A DNA stretch of 64,000 bases from Pseudomonas frederiksbergensis (GCF_003732705.1 NZ_MOBR01000009.1:186001-250000); one strand, 5' to 3'; shown: positions 8,732 to 18,215, counted from the stretch's first letter. The notes: a model not told the origin generated them from the letters alone. Made by a program: numbers and translations.

Positions 8732-11206
8732 GTGCCGCAACACACCCCTGATCTTCCACCTGAACTTCGTCCCCTCGCCGAGATGCCACTGCTCAAGCGC
8801 CTGGCCGTCCGATTTTTTGGGCATGGCCTGACCCGGTTACGCGCGCAACACCGTGCGTCGTGGCTGCACGGGCAAGCTGATGGCTTTCGCAGCGGTCACA
8901 GCGCCGGGGTGGATTACGGGTTCAAGGAAGGCAAGCTTGAAGGGCTGGAAGAAGGCCGACAGGTGCTGCTGATCCGCGACTCGCGCTCCACCGAGCACCG
9001 GCCACCGAATGTCGATGACCATTTGTTCGATGATTGGCGCCTGCCATTGAGTGCCGAGATCAAGAAACGCATGAAGGCGGATGTCGCGCGGCTGCTGCCA
9101 GCCCACGCCCAGCCAAGCGTTGCGCAATGGAAGATGATCTTCAGCGACACACCATCGACCTCAGTGATTGCCGGGGCGGGCGCGGGTAAGTCGACGACCC
9201 TGGTCCTGCGCATTCTACTGCTGACCCACTACCTGGGCTTTGAACTCAGCTCGATGACCGTGGTGACCTTCACCCGCGAATCGCGCAAAGACTTCATTAA
9301 TAAACTGATCGAACTGTTTGGCTTGTGGGGCCGGGTGCTCAGCCTTAAAGAAGGGCGGGATCTGGTGCGTACCTTTCACTCGCGGATTCTGCCGATGGTC
9401 CGCAGTTTGCCGGGGTTCGAACGCCTGCAAGCCTTCGAAAACCTCAGCAATCGCCCACAAGGCGGGGATGAGGAAGTCGACAGTAATCCGTTCGACCTGC
9501 GCATCAACGACGCCCAGCGCCAGCAACTCAATGCCTGCTATCACGGCTTGTTTACGACCAACGAACGCTTCCGCGAGTTGATTCAGCCGTTATCCCGCCA
9601 CGCCTTGCAGCTCAAGGAGCTGGAGCGCGATCACCCGGATGTGCAGAAGCGCGTGGCCGTGACCGAACTGGCGGCCAAGCGCGATGAAGAGCTCTGCGAC
9701 ACGATAGAAGACCTGTGGTTTCGCGCCGGTGCCTGGCCAATCAAAGGCATTGAGCCCAACCGTCAGGCATTCGATATCAACGGCTCGACATTCCATTGCC
9801 ATGGCTATATTCCGAGCCTGGACGCCTGGGTGGTCCTGGGTTTCGATCCTCGGGAAAACCCGCAAGTCAGCCGCCCGAATGCCAAGCTGACGGTGCGGGC
9901 CGAATGGGCAGTAAAGCGCACCCTGTTTCAAGCTTTCTGTCGTAAGCCATTGATATGGCTTGATAGTTACGAGTCATCCAGACGTGTTTTAGCCTCGCTT
10001 GCCGGGGATGCCAGCGCCGGGCCGGGCTTTGATTACAAGGTGAAAGGTGAGCTCGGTTCTGCGCCGTTGCTCGATTGTTTTGTCGCCGCCGCCGGGTTTA
10101 TCGAGAACCTGGGGTTGGACGTTCCCGACGCTGTAGGCCGGATGAGTTTCGCCAAAGATGACCCGGACCGGTTTTTCTTTGAAGCCCTGAGCCTGTTCTG
10201 GCGCGCCCTGGAAGACCACTTGCTTGATCAAAAGCCGCCGGTGATGACGTACAACCGAATGTTTGCCTTGTTCAGCGAGCACTCGCCAGAAAATCTGAAA
10301 CTGTTGAGCGACGAACTCCTCAGACCGCTGTCGCACCTGATGATCGACGAATTTCAGGACGTATCGCCGAAAATCGTCTCCTGGATTCGCGCCAGCCTGG
10401 CCGAAATCCGCAGCCGTGGGCCGGCGATGCATGTAGGGCGCGGCGCTCAGCGTTCGTCATTGCTCTGTGTTGGCGATGATTGGCAGTCGATCTATGGCTG
10501 GCGCGGCAGTTCGCCTACGTATTTCATGGAGTTCAACAAGGAATTCCCGTCGCCAAGCACGACCCGGGTCATGCTCAGCGACAATTACCGCAGTCATCAG
10601 CACATCATCGATGCCGCCGAACACATCGTGCGGGCTGCTCCGGCCATCCCTGGCAAAAAGGCCAGGGCCAGCGGCGAAGCCAAGTCGCTGCAACCTGTGA
10701 ACGTGTTTGATCGCGATGATCAGGGCATGGCGCAGCGACTGATGGAACACTACAGACGGGGTGATTCGATCTTGATGCTTTATCGAAAAAGTAACGATAA
10801 GTTATTAATACAAGAGCATATTCAGTCTGTAGTTAATGTGGATTCGAGCTTGCCGTACGAAGCCCGGCGCCTCAAACAACTGACCTATCACAGCGCCAAG
10901 GGGCTGCAGGCCGATGCGGTGTTCTTGCTCGGCGATTGCCAGCATCTGACCAGTTCGCCGTACAAGAACCAGGTGTATCGCATGGCTGGACTCGGCAAGA
11001 CCGGGGACAGCGAGGCTTATGACACTGCGCAGAAAGACGAGATTCTGCGGTTGGCCTATGTCGGCATTACGCGAGCGGTGAGTCATTGCTATTGGTACGT
11101 CGATGGCCAGGACGGCCAGGCCGTCAATATGCCCAAGGCATCGGACAAGATCGACAAGGGCAAGGTGTTCTTTGCCGATCACCGGCAGAGCGCGAAATCG
11201 GCCTGA
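8732..11206 (+). CDS. UvrD/Rep-type superfamily 1 DNA helicase with N-terminal GX3 repeat
   Basis: An 824-residue protein starting at GTG. SF1A motifs appear in order: Walker A GAGAGKSTTL (about residue 148), Walker B IDEFQDVSP, motif III DDWQSIYGWRG, motif IV LSDNYRSHQHI, motif V YHSAKGLQADAV and motif VI YVGITRA. These mark an ATP-dependent 3'-5' helicase. Unusual is residues 47-75, where glycine stands at every fourth position eight times (47, 51, 55, 59, 63, 67, 71, 75), a pattern like the deca-GX3 motif of Yae1/Lto1 proteins. No nuclease domain is seen. A proline-rich lead (residues 1-20) precedes the repeat. It stands alone, and its role in repair or defence is unknown. Confidence 0.88.
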   Translation: MPQHTPDLPPELRPLAEMPLLKRLAVRFFGHGLTRLRAQHRASWLHGQADGFRSGHSAGVDYGFKEGKLEGLEEGRQVLLIRDSRSTEHRPPNVDDHLFDDWRLPLSAEIKKRMKADVARLLPAHAQPSVAQWKMIFSDTPSTSVIAGAGAGKSTTLVLRILLLTHYLGFELSSMTVVTFTRESRKDFINKLIELFGLWGRVLSLKEGRDLVRTFHSRILPMVRSLPGFERLQAFENLSNRPQGGDEEVDSNPFDLRINDAQRQQLNACYHGLFTTNERFRELIQPLSRHALQLKELERDHPDVQKRVAVTELAAKRDEELCDTIEDLWFRAGAWPIKGIEPNRQAFDINGSTFHCHGYIPSLDAWVVLGFDPRENPQVSRPNAKLTVRAEWAVKRTLFQAFCRKPLIWLDSYESSRRVLASLAGDASAGPGFDYKVKGELGSAPLLDCFVAAAGFIENLGLDVPDAVGRMSFAKDDPDRFFFEALSLFWRALEDHLLDQKPPVMTYNRMFALFSEHSPENLKLLSDELLRPLSHLMIDEFQDVSPKIVSWIRASLAEIRSRGPAMHVGRGAQRSSLLCVGDDWQSIYGWRGSSPTYFMEFNKEFPSPSTTRVMLSDNYRSHQHIIDAAEHIVRAAPAIPGKKARASGEAKSLQPVNVFDRDDQGMAQRLMEHYRRGDSILMLYRKSNDKLLIQEHIQSVVNVDSSLPYEARRLKQLTYHSAKGLQADAVFLLGDCQHLTSSPYKNQVYRMAGLGKTGDSEAYDTAQKDEILRLAYVGITRAVSHCYWYVDGQDGQAVNMPKASDKIDKGKVFFADHRQSAKSA

Positions 11207-11214
11207 CCCAAATC

Positions 11215-11308
11215 CCTGTGGGAGCGAGCTTGCTCGCGATAGCGGACGACCAGATAACTTACATGTTGACTGACACACCGCCATCGCGAGCAAGCTCGCT
11301 CCCACAGG
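11215..11308. repeat. REP inverted pair
   Basis: The 26-bp arms at 11215-11240 and 11283-11308 are exact reverse complements (core GGGAGCGAGCTTGCTCGCG). They begin eight bases after the helicase stop codon. Confidence 0.9.
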
Positions 11309-11342
11309 TTTTGCATTGAGTCAGCAAAAATACGCACCCACA

Positions 11343-11369
11343 AAAAAGCCCACATCCTGTGGGCTTTTT
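11343..11369. terminator. Bidirectional rho-independent terminator
   Basis: A perfect 12-bp stem, AAAAAGCCCACA with TGTGGGCTTTTT, around a TCC loop. It lies between the convergent helicase and DUF1652 genes. Confidence 0.9.
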
Positions 11370-11386
11370 GTTATCTGCAAACGGCG

Positions 11387-11662
11387 TCAGGCATAACTCC
11401 TGAGTGCCACCGGCGGAATGAACGCTTCGAGTTCGTCCTCCACCGCTTCAATTATTCGTTCTACATCCGCAGCATTCATCACGGTCGCGCAAGGAATGCC
11501 GGCAATGGCGATCATGGTTTCGCCACTGGCACGGTCAAAAAGACGGGCAATCATGCTGCCCGGCGCGTCCATGCTCGCCTCGAAACCCATGGGATGAAAA
11601 TGCCAGCGCATCAGCTGGCAGGCGTTTGGAAAGGTGACTTTGCTAAAAGACCCTTTGTTCAT
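11387..11662 (-). CDS. DUF1652 family small protein
   Basis: A 91-residue protein. The core LMRWHFHPMGFEA, then RLFDRASGETMIAIAGIP and a helix ending IIEAVEDELEAF, matches the pattern I know for DUF1652, a small family almost confined to Pseudomonas with no known role. A good ribosome site (AAGGTGGG) precedes the ATG. It is probably monocistronic and ends at the shared terminator. Confidence 0.75.
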   Translation of the reverse strand: MNKGSFSKVTFPNACQLMRWHFHPMGFEASMDAPGSMIARLFDRASGETMIAIAGIPCATVMNAADVERIIEAVEDELEAFIPPVALRSYA

Positions 11663-11937
11663 GTGTTGCCCACCTTAGTCATCGAGCGCTTCCTTTAGCT
11701 CATGTGAGGAGGGGTAGAACCTTCAATGGTTCAACCGATTAGTGCATTTAAAAGTAGCATCCAGATGTGAAAACCATGTGGATTTTTTCAGTCCGTTTGG
11801 CGATTGGTGTGATTTTTTTTGATATGGGTCACGTAACGCGGCGTATTCGCCAAAAGGCCAGCATGGATTGGCGGCCATTTGGCCATTGAAGCCGGGGCGT
11901 AACTTGGGCAAGCTCGGTTTTTTTCGCCGAGCCCTTT

Positions 11938-12753
11938 ATGCACGCCGATGACGATGGTCCGCTGCAAACCCAGGCCACGGGCGAGACGGTCATGCGCTAC
12001 CACCTGTGCTGGAAACACCGGGATCTGGACGGCGTCATGGCGCTGTATCACCCGGACATCCAATACAGCGACTTTTTCCAGAACCGCGTGATGGGGCTGG
12101 ACGAACTGCGCGAGTACGTGCGCGACAGCATGCCGCGCAATCCCGGGGAAGCGCTGGAGCATTCGGACCGCATTCGGCTGGACGGCAATACGGCGTTCAT
12201 TCAATACCAGATGACCTTGCGCGGCGGCGAAGGGCTGGTGTCGTTCCGTTCCAGCGAAGCCATCACCGTGCGTGACGGGCTGATCTGGCGGGTCAACGAA
12301 TATGCGTCCCTGGTGCGCGAGCAACCGCCCAGCAAAACCTCGAATAATCTGCGCCCGGCGGCCAGTCGGCTTGGATTGTCCCCGCGCCAACTGAGCTTTA
12401 TGGCCGAAGACCTGCAGCAGTACTTTCAGCGCCAGCAACCGTATCTGGACCCTGAACTCGATTTGCAGCGGGTGGCGAAGGAGTGCGGTTACAGCCGTAA
12501 TCAGATTTCCTACCTGCTGAACCAGGTGCTCGGGCAAAGCTTCTATCGCTACGTCAACCAGGCGCGCTTGCAGCATTTGCTCGCGGCGTTGGACAAGGCC
12601 ACGCCACCATTGCGCGTCGATGAACTGGCGTTTGCCGCCGGTTTCAACTCGCTGTCGGCGTTCTACAGTTGTTTCCGCCAGCACACCGGCCAGTCGCCCA
12701 AGGCCTACGTCAAACAAATTTCTTTGCGTGCACGCGCGCAAGACAGCCTCTGA
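11938..12753 (+). CDS. AraC-family regulator with N-terminal SnoaL/NTF2-like domain
   Basis: A 271-residue protein with two domains. Residues 15-125 look like an NTF2/SnoaL-like alpha+beta barrel (RYHLCWKHRDLDGVMALYHP, then VMGLDELREYVRD and a final DGLIWRVNEY strand). Residues 165-262 are an AraC double helix-turn-helix (LQRVAKECGYSRNQISYLLN and ELAFAAGFNSLSAFYSCFRQ). The first domain probably senses a small ligand. It lies 50 bases before an amine-oxidase-type gene on the same strand, so it may be the local regulator of the FAD oxidase-cupin-PotF genes (inference). Confidence 0.85.
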   Translation: MHADDDGPLQTQATGETVMRYHLCWKHRDLDGVMALYHPDIQYSDFFQNRVMGLDELREYVRDSMPRNPGEALEHSDRIRLDGNTAFIQYQMTLRGGEGLVSFRSSEAITVRDGLIWRVNEYASLVREQPPSKTSNNLRPAASRLGLSPRQLSFMAEDLQQYFQRQQPYLDPELDLQRVAKECGYSRNQISYLLNQVLGQSFYRYVNQARLQHLLAALDKATPPLRVDELAFAAGFNSLSAFYSCFRQHTGQSPKAYVKQISLRARAQDSL

Positions 12754-12803
12754 GGTCACGCTCTAGGATCGACGCCATCGAAGTTTGAGTGGTGGAGTCT
12801 GGT

Positions 12804-14210
12804 ATGCCGGCGTGGCGCAACATCAGTTTATGGATGGATCAACTCGACGAGCCGTTGCTGGCCCGTCCGGCCCTTGACCAGGATCTGGACGTCGACGTGG
12901 CCATCATCGGCGCCGGCTACACTGGGCTGTGGACCGCGTACTACCTCAAGCGCCTGGCCCCAGGCCTTGAGATCGCCATCGTCGAAGCGCAAACCGCCGG
13001 TTTTGGCGCGTCGGGTCGTAATGGCGGTTGGTTGATGGGCAACCTGCTGGGCGAAGACCGCTTGCTCGCCGGCCTCTCGCCCGAACAGCGCCGGGCCTCA
13101 TTTGATCTGTTGCACAACATTCCGGATGAAGTGGAGATCGTCCTCGAACGCGAAGGCATCGCCTGTGATTACCGCAAGGGTGGCGTGCTGTATTGCGCGG
13201 CCCGTTATTCGGAACAGGAAGCCAGCCTGCGCAGTTACCTGGACAAACTCTATCGCCAGGGCCTCACCGAAAACGATTACCGCTGGCTCAGCCCCGAACA
13301 ATTGGCGCAACAAATCAGAATTGCCAAACCTTATGGCGGTATCTATGCACCGCACGTAGCGACCATTCACCCGGCAAAATTGGTGCGCGGTCTGGCCCGG
13401 ACGGTGGAGCGCTTGGGCGTCAAGATTTACGAGAACAGCCCGGTCACCCAGTGGCAGTCAGGCAGTTTGTGCACGGCCAAGGCTCAGGTGCGCAGTCGCT
13501 GGATTGTGCCCGCGGTCGAAGGCTACGCCGTGACATTGCCGCCGCTGGGGCGTTATCAGTTGCCGGTGCAGAGCCTGATCGTGGCCACCGAGCCCTTGTC
13601 CGCCGCGACGTGGGACGAAATCGGCTTGAGCCGCGGTCAGGCTTTCGGCGAGAGCAGTCGCCAGGTCACCTACGGCCAGCGCACCGCCGACAACCGCCTG
13701 GTGTTCGGCGCCCGGGGTGGTTACCAGTTTGCGGGCAAATTGCGTCATGACTTCGACCTGACCACCAGTGAAGTCGAGCTGCGGCGTTATCTGTTTGGCG
13801 AACTGTTCCCGCAACTCAAGAACGTGCGGATCACCCACGCCTGGGGCGGCAACCTGGGCATGTCCCGCCGCTTCAAGCCGCACATGCTTTGCGATCGGGC
13901 CAGCGGCATCGCGTTGTCCGGCGGTTATGGCGGGGAGGGCGTGGGTGCCAGCAATCTGGGTGGGCGAACCCTGGCCGATCTGATTCTGGAACGCGATACC
14001 AACCTGGTGCACCAGCCCTGGGTTCTGCCGCAGGGTGGCCTCGATGCGCTGAAAGCCTGGGAGCCGGAACCCTGCCGCTGGCTTGGTTACAACGCGATCA
14101 TCCGCAGCTTCGTCCACGAAGACCAGACCCTGGCCAACCCGGCCACCGCACCCTGGCGGCGCAAACTGGCCAGCGGCGTGGCGGGGTTCATGGAAGGTTT
14201 CATGCAGTAA
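12804..14210 (+). CDS. FAD-dependent oxidoreductase (DAO family), putative amine/gamma-glutamylpolyamine oxidase
   Basis: A 468-residue flavoprotein. The dinucleotide-binding GAGYTGLWTAYYL motif lies near residue 37, and the ASGRNGGW motif seen in gamma-glutamylputrescine oxidoreductases (PuuB) and related DAO enzymes follows near residue 71. The C-terminal GGYGGEGVGASNLGGRTLAD closes the FAD site. The substrate is probably an amine or N-substituted amino acid; the PotF-like protein downstream points to polyamine-type compounds (inference). ATG at 12804 is preferred over 12789 because GTGGAG lies upstream at the right distance. It is followed by a cupin 18 bases downstream. Confidence 0.82.
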   Translation: MPAWRNISLWMDQLDEPLLARPALDQDLDVDVAIIGAGYTGLWTAYYLKRLAPGLEIAIVEAQTAGFGASGRNGGWLMGNLLGEDRLLAGLSPEQRRASFDLLHNIPDEVEIVLEREGIACDYRKGGVLYCAARYSEQEASLRSYLDKLYRQGLTENDYRWLSPEQLAQQIRIAKPYGGIYAPHVATIHPAKLVRGLARTVERLGVKIYENSPVTQWQSGSLCTAKAQVRSRWIVPAVEGYAVTLPPLGRYQLPVQSLIVATEPLSAATWDEIGLSRGQAFGESSRQVTYGQRTADNRLVFGARGGYQFAGKLRHDFDLTTSEVELRRYLFGELFPQLKNVRITHAWGGNLGMSRRFKPHMLCDRASGIALSGGYGGEGVGASNLGGRTLADLILERDTNLVHQPWVLPQGGLDALKAWEPEPCRWLGYNAIIRSFVHEDQTLANPATAPWRRKLASGVAGFMEGFMQ

Positions 14211-14228
14211 CCATTGAAAGGTATGTCC

Positions 14229-14570
14229 ATGAGCATCACGCAATTCAAAAACACCGCAACCCTGAAGCTGGACGAATCCAACCCTGTCGCCGTGCCGCTG
14301 GGAACCCTCGTGGCTGTGGCCTCGACCACCAGCGTCGAACGCGACGACGGCGTGGAAACCGGCGTCTGGGAATGCACCCCCGGTCGCTGGCGGCGACAGA
14401 TCGTCGCCCAGGAGTTCTGTCACTTCATCCAGGGTCGCTGCACGTTCACCCCCGACGGCGGGGAAACCCTGCACATAGAAGCCGGCGATGCATTGATGTT
14501 GCCGGCCAACAGTCTCGGTGTCTGGGATATCCAGGAAACCGTGCGCAAGACCTACGTTTTGATTTTTTGA
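14229..14570 (+). CDS. Cupin domain protein, EutQ-like (Cupin_3)
   Basis: A 113-residue single cupin. The sequence GVWECTPGRWRRQI, CHFIQGRCTFTPDGG and IEAGDALMLPANSLGVWDI fits the Cupin_3/DUF861 family related to EutQ. Its members often sit beside FAD amine oxidases. The metal ligands of a classical cupin are not complete. The start at 14229 is chosen since GAAAGG is eight bases away; an ATG at 14223 is too close to that site. It lies between the oxidase and the transporter subunit and is probably co-transcribed with both. Confidence 0.82.
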   Translation: MSITQFKNTATLKLDESNPVAVPLGTLVAVASTTSVERDDGVETGVWECTPGRWRRQIVAQEFCHFIQGRCTFTPDGGETLHIEAGDALMLPANSLGVWDIQETVRKTYVLIF

Positions 14571-14617
14571 TCCTTTGATTGCCTGCCAATAACAATAGCC
14601 CCTACAGGAATCGACTC

Positions 14618-15703
14618 ATGATCCGAAAGACACTGACTCTGGCGCCCCTTGCACTCGTCGCGACCCTCGGCCACGCGGCCGAAACCGTCAAGATCTACAA
14701 CTGGTCGGACTACATCGCCCCGGACACCACCAAGAATTTCCAGAAAGAAACCGGCATCGGCTTCACCTACGACGTCTACGACAGCAACGAAACCCTCGAC
14801 GGCAAATTGATGACCGGCAAATCCGGTTACGACGTGGTGTTCCCGTCCAACCACTTCATGGCCCGGCAGATTGAAGGCAAGGCGTTGAAGAAGCTCGACA
14901 AGAGCCAGTTGCCCAACTGGAAAAACCTCAACCCGGTGCTGCTCAAAGCCTTGCAGACCAACGATCCGGGCAACGAGCACGGCTTCCCGTACCTGTGGGG
15001 CAGCACTGGCATCGGCTACAACATCGCCAAGGTCAAGGCTGTGTTGGGCGATAACGCGCCGGTGGATTCCTGGGATTTGATCTTCAAACCGGAAAACATG
15101 CAGAAGCTGCAAAAGTGCGGCGTGGCCATCCTCGACAACGGCCCGGAATTGCTCCCGGCCGCCCTGAATTACCTGGGCCTGCCGCACCACAGTAAAAACC
15201 CCGAAGACTATAAAAAAGCCGAAGCGCTGCTGCTCAAAGTCCGGCCGTATGTCAGCTATTTCCACTCGTCCAAATACACCAGCGACCTGGCCAACGGCGA
15301 CATCTGCGTAGCTGTCGGATTCTCCGGCGACATCCTGCAAGCGGAAAACCGCGCCAAGGAAGCCAAGAACGGCATCGACATTGGCTACTCCATTCCCAAG
15401 GAAGGCGCCGCCATCTGGTTCGACATGGTCGCCATGCCCGCCGACGCCCCGGACGACAAGGCCGGCTACGCCTTCATGAACTACCTGCTGCGCCCGGACG
15501 TCATGGCCGACATCAGCAACTACGTGCACTACGCCAATGGCAACGCACAGGCCGACAGCCTCATTGATCCCGCAATCAAGAACGACACCAAGGTCTATCC
15601 GAGCGCGGAAATGATGGGGAAATTGTTCGCGCTGGAGGCGATGCCGCTGAACATTGACCGGATTCGGACAAGGGTTTGGAACAAGATTCGGACGGGGAGT
15701 TGA
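14618..15703 (+). CDS. Polyamine ABC transporter periplasmic binding protein, PotF-like
   Basis: A 361-residue protein with a signal peptide (MIRKTLTLAPLALVATLGHA, cleavage expected before AETV). The mature start VKIYNWSDYIAPDT is the hallmark of PotF/SpuD putrescine-spermidine binding proteins. VFPSNHFMARQ, PYLWGSTGIGYN and an LRPDVMADISNYVHYANGN C-terminal segment also fit. No permease or ATPase gene follows, so it must use a transporter encoded elsewhere. The context suggests uptake of the amine that the FAD enzyme oxidises. ATG at 14618 is fixed by the signal peptide. Confidence 0.9.
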   Translation: MIRKTLTLAPLALVATLGHAAETVKIYNWSDYIAPDTTKNFQKETGIGFTYDVYDSNETLDGKLMTGKSGYDVVFPSNHFMARQIEGKALKKLDKSQLPNWKNLNPVLLKALQTNDPGNEHGFPYLWGSTGIGYNIAKVKAVLGDNAPVDSWDLIFKPENMQKLQKCGVAILDNGPELLPAALNYLGLPHHSKNPEDYKKAEALLLKVRPYVSYFHSSKYTSDLANGDICVAVGFSGDILQAENRAKEAKNGIDIGYSIPKEGAAIWFDMVAMPADAPDDKAGYAFMNYLLRPDVMADISNYVHYANGNAQADSLIDPAIKNDTKVYPSAEMMGKLFALEAMPLNIDRIRTRVWNKIRTGS

Positions 15704-15742
15704 GTCAGTCTAGATCGTCTGAAATAGCGAAATGATCTTGAG

Positions 15743-15776
15743 ACCTGTCAATCCTGACAGGTTTCAACGTTTTTAT
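15743..15776 (+). terminator. Possible terminator after the PotF-like gene
   Basis: ACCTGTCA pairs with TGACAGGT around a four-base loop, and a TTTTTATTT stretch begins about eight bases later. The gap before the T run makes it a weak candidate. Confidence 0.5.
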
Positions 15777-15836
15777 TTGTCGGTTAAATCATGACGGCAA
15801 GCGCCTCCCATTGAGGCGACACAAGGAGGGTTCGTC

Positions 15837-16247
15837 ATGAGCAGCACTGTCACCGGCACGATGAAAGGCACTATTTCCAATTTATACACGGGGGTGCAGA
15901 GGCCCTTCACTTCAACCAATGTGTTTCGACATAACTCCGACCACCACTTGAACGTCACCGGATATGCGGGAGGTTTCGCCGGGGAAGGTATCGCTTTTAG
16001 ATTGGCCGACGAAAATGCTCTGAGCGGTACGTACGAGGTGGGCAGCAGTTCTGTGGTGGGTCTCTTCTATTTTGTGAACCCGTCTGGGGAAGTGTTCGAA
16101 GCTGTCAGTGGCACCATCCACCTTCAGAATCACCAGCCGGAGGAGCGAGTCAATGGACGATTGAATTTTCGTTACCATACTCAGGCAGGCGAGCGAGTGG
16201 ATGTTGAGGCAGTGTTTGCTATCGAAGGCATTGATCGAGTGCCTTAG
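15837..16247 (+). CDS. Hypothetical protein, 136 residues
   Basis: An excellent ribosome site (AAGGAGG) lies eight bases before the ATG, so this is probably a real gene. The protein is rich in Gly, Ser, Thr and beta-type residues and has no signal peptide and few Lys. The pattern SGTYEVGSSSVVGLFYFVNP then VSGTIHLQNHQPEERVNGRL suggests an all-beta fold, possibly a lipid- or carbohydrate-binding sandwich. I recognise no family. Codon use is less GC-biased than its neighbours. Confidence 0.65.
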   Translation: MSSTVTGTMKGTISNLYTGVQRPFTSTNVFRHNSDHHLNVTGYAGGFAGEGIAFRLADENALSGTYEVGSSSVVGLFYFVNPSGEVFEAVSGTIHLQNHQPEERVNGRLNFRYHTQAGERVDVEAVFAIEGIDRVP

Positions 16248-16664
16248 GGCGTGAGGATGAGAGGGACGGATTTATTGATCAGGAATCCGTCCGCACTCAT
16301 TCATGAAGCGACACATCAGCGCTTGAATTTAGTTGATGGCAATGCACTGGCACTCATATTAATAAGTTGAACAAAGTGAGACGTCCTCGACAAAAACCAA
16401 CTTACCCCTATTTAATAATTAAATTTGAAATTGTCAGACAATTCACCCAAATCCACCCATCTAAAACTATATTTCGACCTCGCATCCCTTGTTTCCGGGC
16501 ACTTGCTGGAACACAACAATTTGACCTCAAAAAAGTACTAGACGTTTGATTTCAAATTGTGTCAGTTTTCTTTCGCCTTCATTGGGCGAGTGATAGGACG
16601 ATCTCGCCAGAGATTGTCTCTATCTGACAAAAACTGTTCCATTGCTTAACAAGGAAGTGTGTTT
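16248..16664. promoter_or_regulatory. AT-rich leader region upstream of aprA
   Basis: These 417 bases hold no convincing gene. They are clearly AT-rich, particularly 16320-16560. An imperfect hairpin GACGGATT...AATCCGTC (about 16263-16287) may end the previous gene. The remainder must contain the aprA promoter and leader. I could not identify a specific operator with confidence. Confidence 0.5.
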
Positions 16665-18119
16665 ATGTCGAAAGTAAAAGCCAAAGCTATTGATTCCGCC
16701 GAACTGGCCTTTCAGCCACTGCAAGCACTGGCCGCGCCGAGTTCTGCGTTCAACCAGATCAATAGCTTCAGCCATCAATACGATCGTGGCGGCAACCTCA
16801 CGGTCAATGGCAAACCCTCCTTCTCGGTGGATCAAGCCGCGACTCAACTGCTGCGCGATGGTGCTTCCTGGCACGATCTCAACGGCAGCGGCAAGATCGA
16901 ACTGACTTACACCTTTCTGACGTCCCAGACCTCGAATTTCAGCGGCCTGGGCGTCACCGGTTTCAGTCAGTTCAGCGCCCTGCAAAAAGCCCAGGCTGTG
17001 CTCGCCATGCAATCCTGGGCCGATGTGGCCAAAGTCACCTTTGCCGAAGCGGCCAAGGGCGGCGACGGTCACATGAGCTTCGGTAACTACAGCGGTGGCC
17101 AGGAAGGCGCAGCGGCATTTGCGTTCCTGCCGGGCACCGAGCCGGGTTATGACGGTCAGTCCTGGTACCTGACCGGCAGCGGCTACAACGTCAACAAGAC
17201 CCCGGGTGTGAACAACTACGGGCGTCAGACACTCACCCATGAAATCGGCCACACCCTGGGCCTGTCTCACCCTGGCGACTACAACGCCGGCGAAGGCAAC
17301 CCGACCTACAACGACGCGTCCTACGGCCAGGACACCCGTGGCTACAGCCTCATGAGCTACTGGAGTGAAAGCAACACCAGCCAGAACTTCAGCAAGGCCG
17401 GTGTCGAAGCTTATGCCTCCGGTCCGCTGATGGACGACATCGCGGCCATCCAGAAACTCTACGGCGCCAACACTGAAACCCGTACCGGTGATACCACCTA
17501 CGGCTTCAACTCCAATGCCGGTCGTGATTTCCTGAGCGCGAGCTCGTCGGCCGACAAACTGGTGTTCTCGGTTTGGGATGCGGGCGGCAAGGACACCCTG
17601 GACTTCTCCGGTTTTACCCAAAACCAGAAGATCAACCTTAATGACGCCTCGTTCTCCGACGTTGGCGGCCTGGTAGGTAACGTGTCTATCGCCAAAGGCG
17701 CGATTATCGAGAACGCCATTGGCGGTTCGGGCAACGATCTGTTGATCGGTAACAGCATCGCCAACGAACTGAAGGGCGGTGCCGGCAACGACCTGATCTA
17801 CGGCGCGGGCGGTGCGGACAAACTGTGGGGCGGTTCGGGTTCGGACACCTTCGTGTTTGCCGCCAGCAATGACTCCAAGCCAGGTGCAGCCGATCAGATC
17901 CTCGATTTTGTCAGCGGCCTGGACAAGATCGACCTGACCGGCATCACCAACGGCGCGGGCGTGCACTTCGTGAGTTCGTTCACGGGTGCGGCAGGCGACG
18001 CGGTCTTGACCTCTTCGGGCGGCAACAGCCTGTTGTCGGTGGACTTCTCCGGGCACGGCGTGGCTGATTTCCTGGTCAGCACCGTTGGCCAGGCAGCAAC
18101 CACGGACATCGTGGCCTGA
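16665..18119 (+). CDS. aprA: Serralysin-family alkaline metalloprotease AprA/AprX
   Basis: A 484-residue secreted zinc protease of the metzincin/serralysin group. The zinc site is [11 protein letters not shown] (His192, Glu193, His196, His202), with the Met-turn SLMSYW downstream. RTX nonapeptides follow from about residue 350 ([30 protein letters not shown]) and bind calcium outside the cell. There is no N-terminal signal peptide. The C-terminus [17 protein letters not shown] carries the type I secretion signal with the DxxA-type end. It is exported by AprDEF encoded downstream. The start at 16665 is set by AAGGAAG upstream; a GTG two codons earlier is less likely. Similar enzymes (AprX) spoil milk. 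Confidence 0.97.
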   Translation: MSKVKAKAIDSAELAFQPLQALAAPSSAFNQINSFSHQYDRGGNLTVNGKPSFSVDQAATQLLRDGASWHDLNGSGKIELTYTFLTSQTSNFSGLGVTGFSQFSALQKAQAVLAMQSWADVAKVTFAEAAKGGDGHMSFGNYSGGQEGAAAFAFLPGTEPGYDGQSWYLTGSGYNVNKTPGVNNYGRQTLTHEIGHTLGLSHPGDYNAGEGNPTYNDASYGQDTRGYSLMSYWSESNTSQNFSKAGVEAYASGPLMDDIAAIQKLYGANTETRTGDTTYGFNSNAGRDFLSASSSADKLVFSVWDAGGKDTLDFSGFTQNQKINLNDASFSDVGGLVGNVSIAKGAIIENAIGGSGNDLLIGNSIANELKGGAGNDLIYGAGGADKLWGGSGSDTFVFAASNDSKPGAADQILDFVSGLDKIDLTGITNGAGVHFVSSFTGAAGDAVLTSSGGNSLLSVDFSGHGVADFLVSTVGQAATTDIVA

Positions 18120-18132
18120 TACAAGGCAAAAG

Positions 18133-18159
18133 GAGCGCGGCGCGTCATGCGCCGCGCTC
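18133..18159 (+). terminator. Strong hairpin after aprA
   Basis: A perfect 11-bp stem, GAGCGCGGCGC with GCGCCGCGCTC, around GTCAT. It lacks a T run, so it may attenuate or stabilise the highly expressed aprA message rather than fully end transcription. The inhibitor and exporter genes follow in the same direction. Confidence 0.6.
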
Positions 18160-18215
18160 TGTCCTTGCATCCATGTCCGCTGTGGGTGAGGCTACACCCC
18201 GGAGTGAAACGTCCT

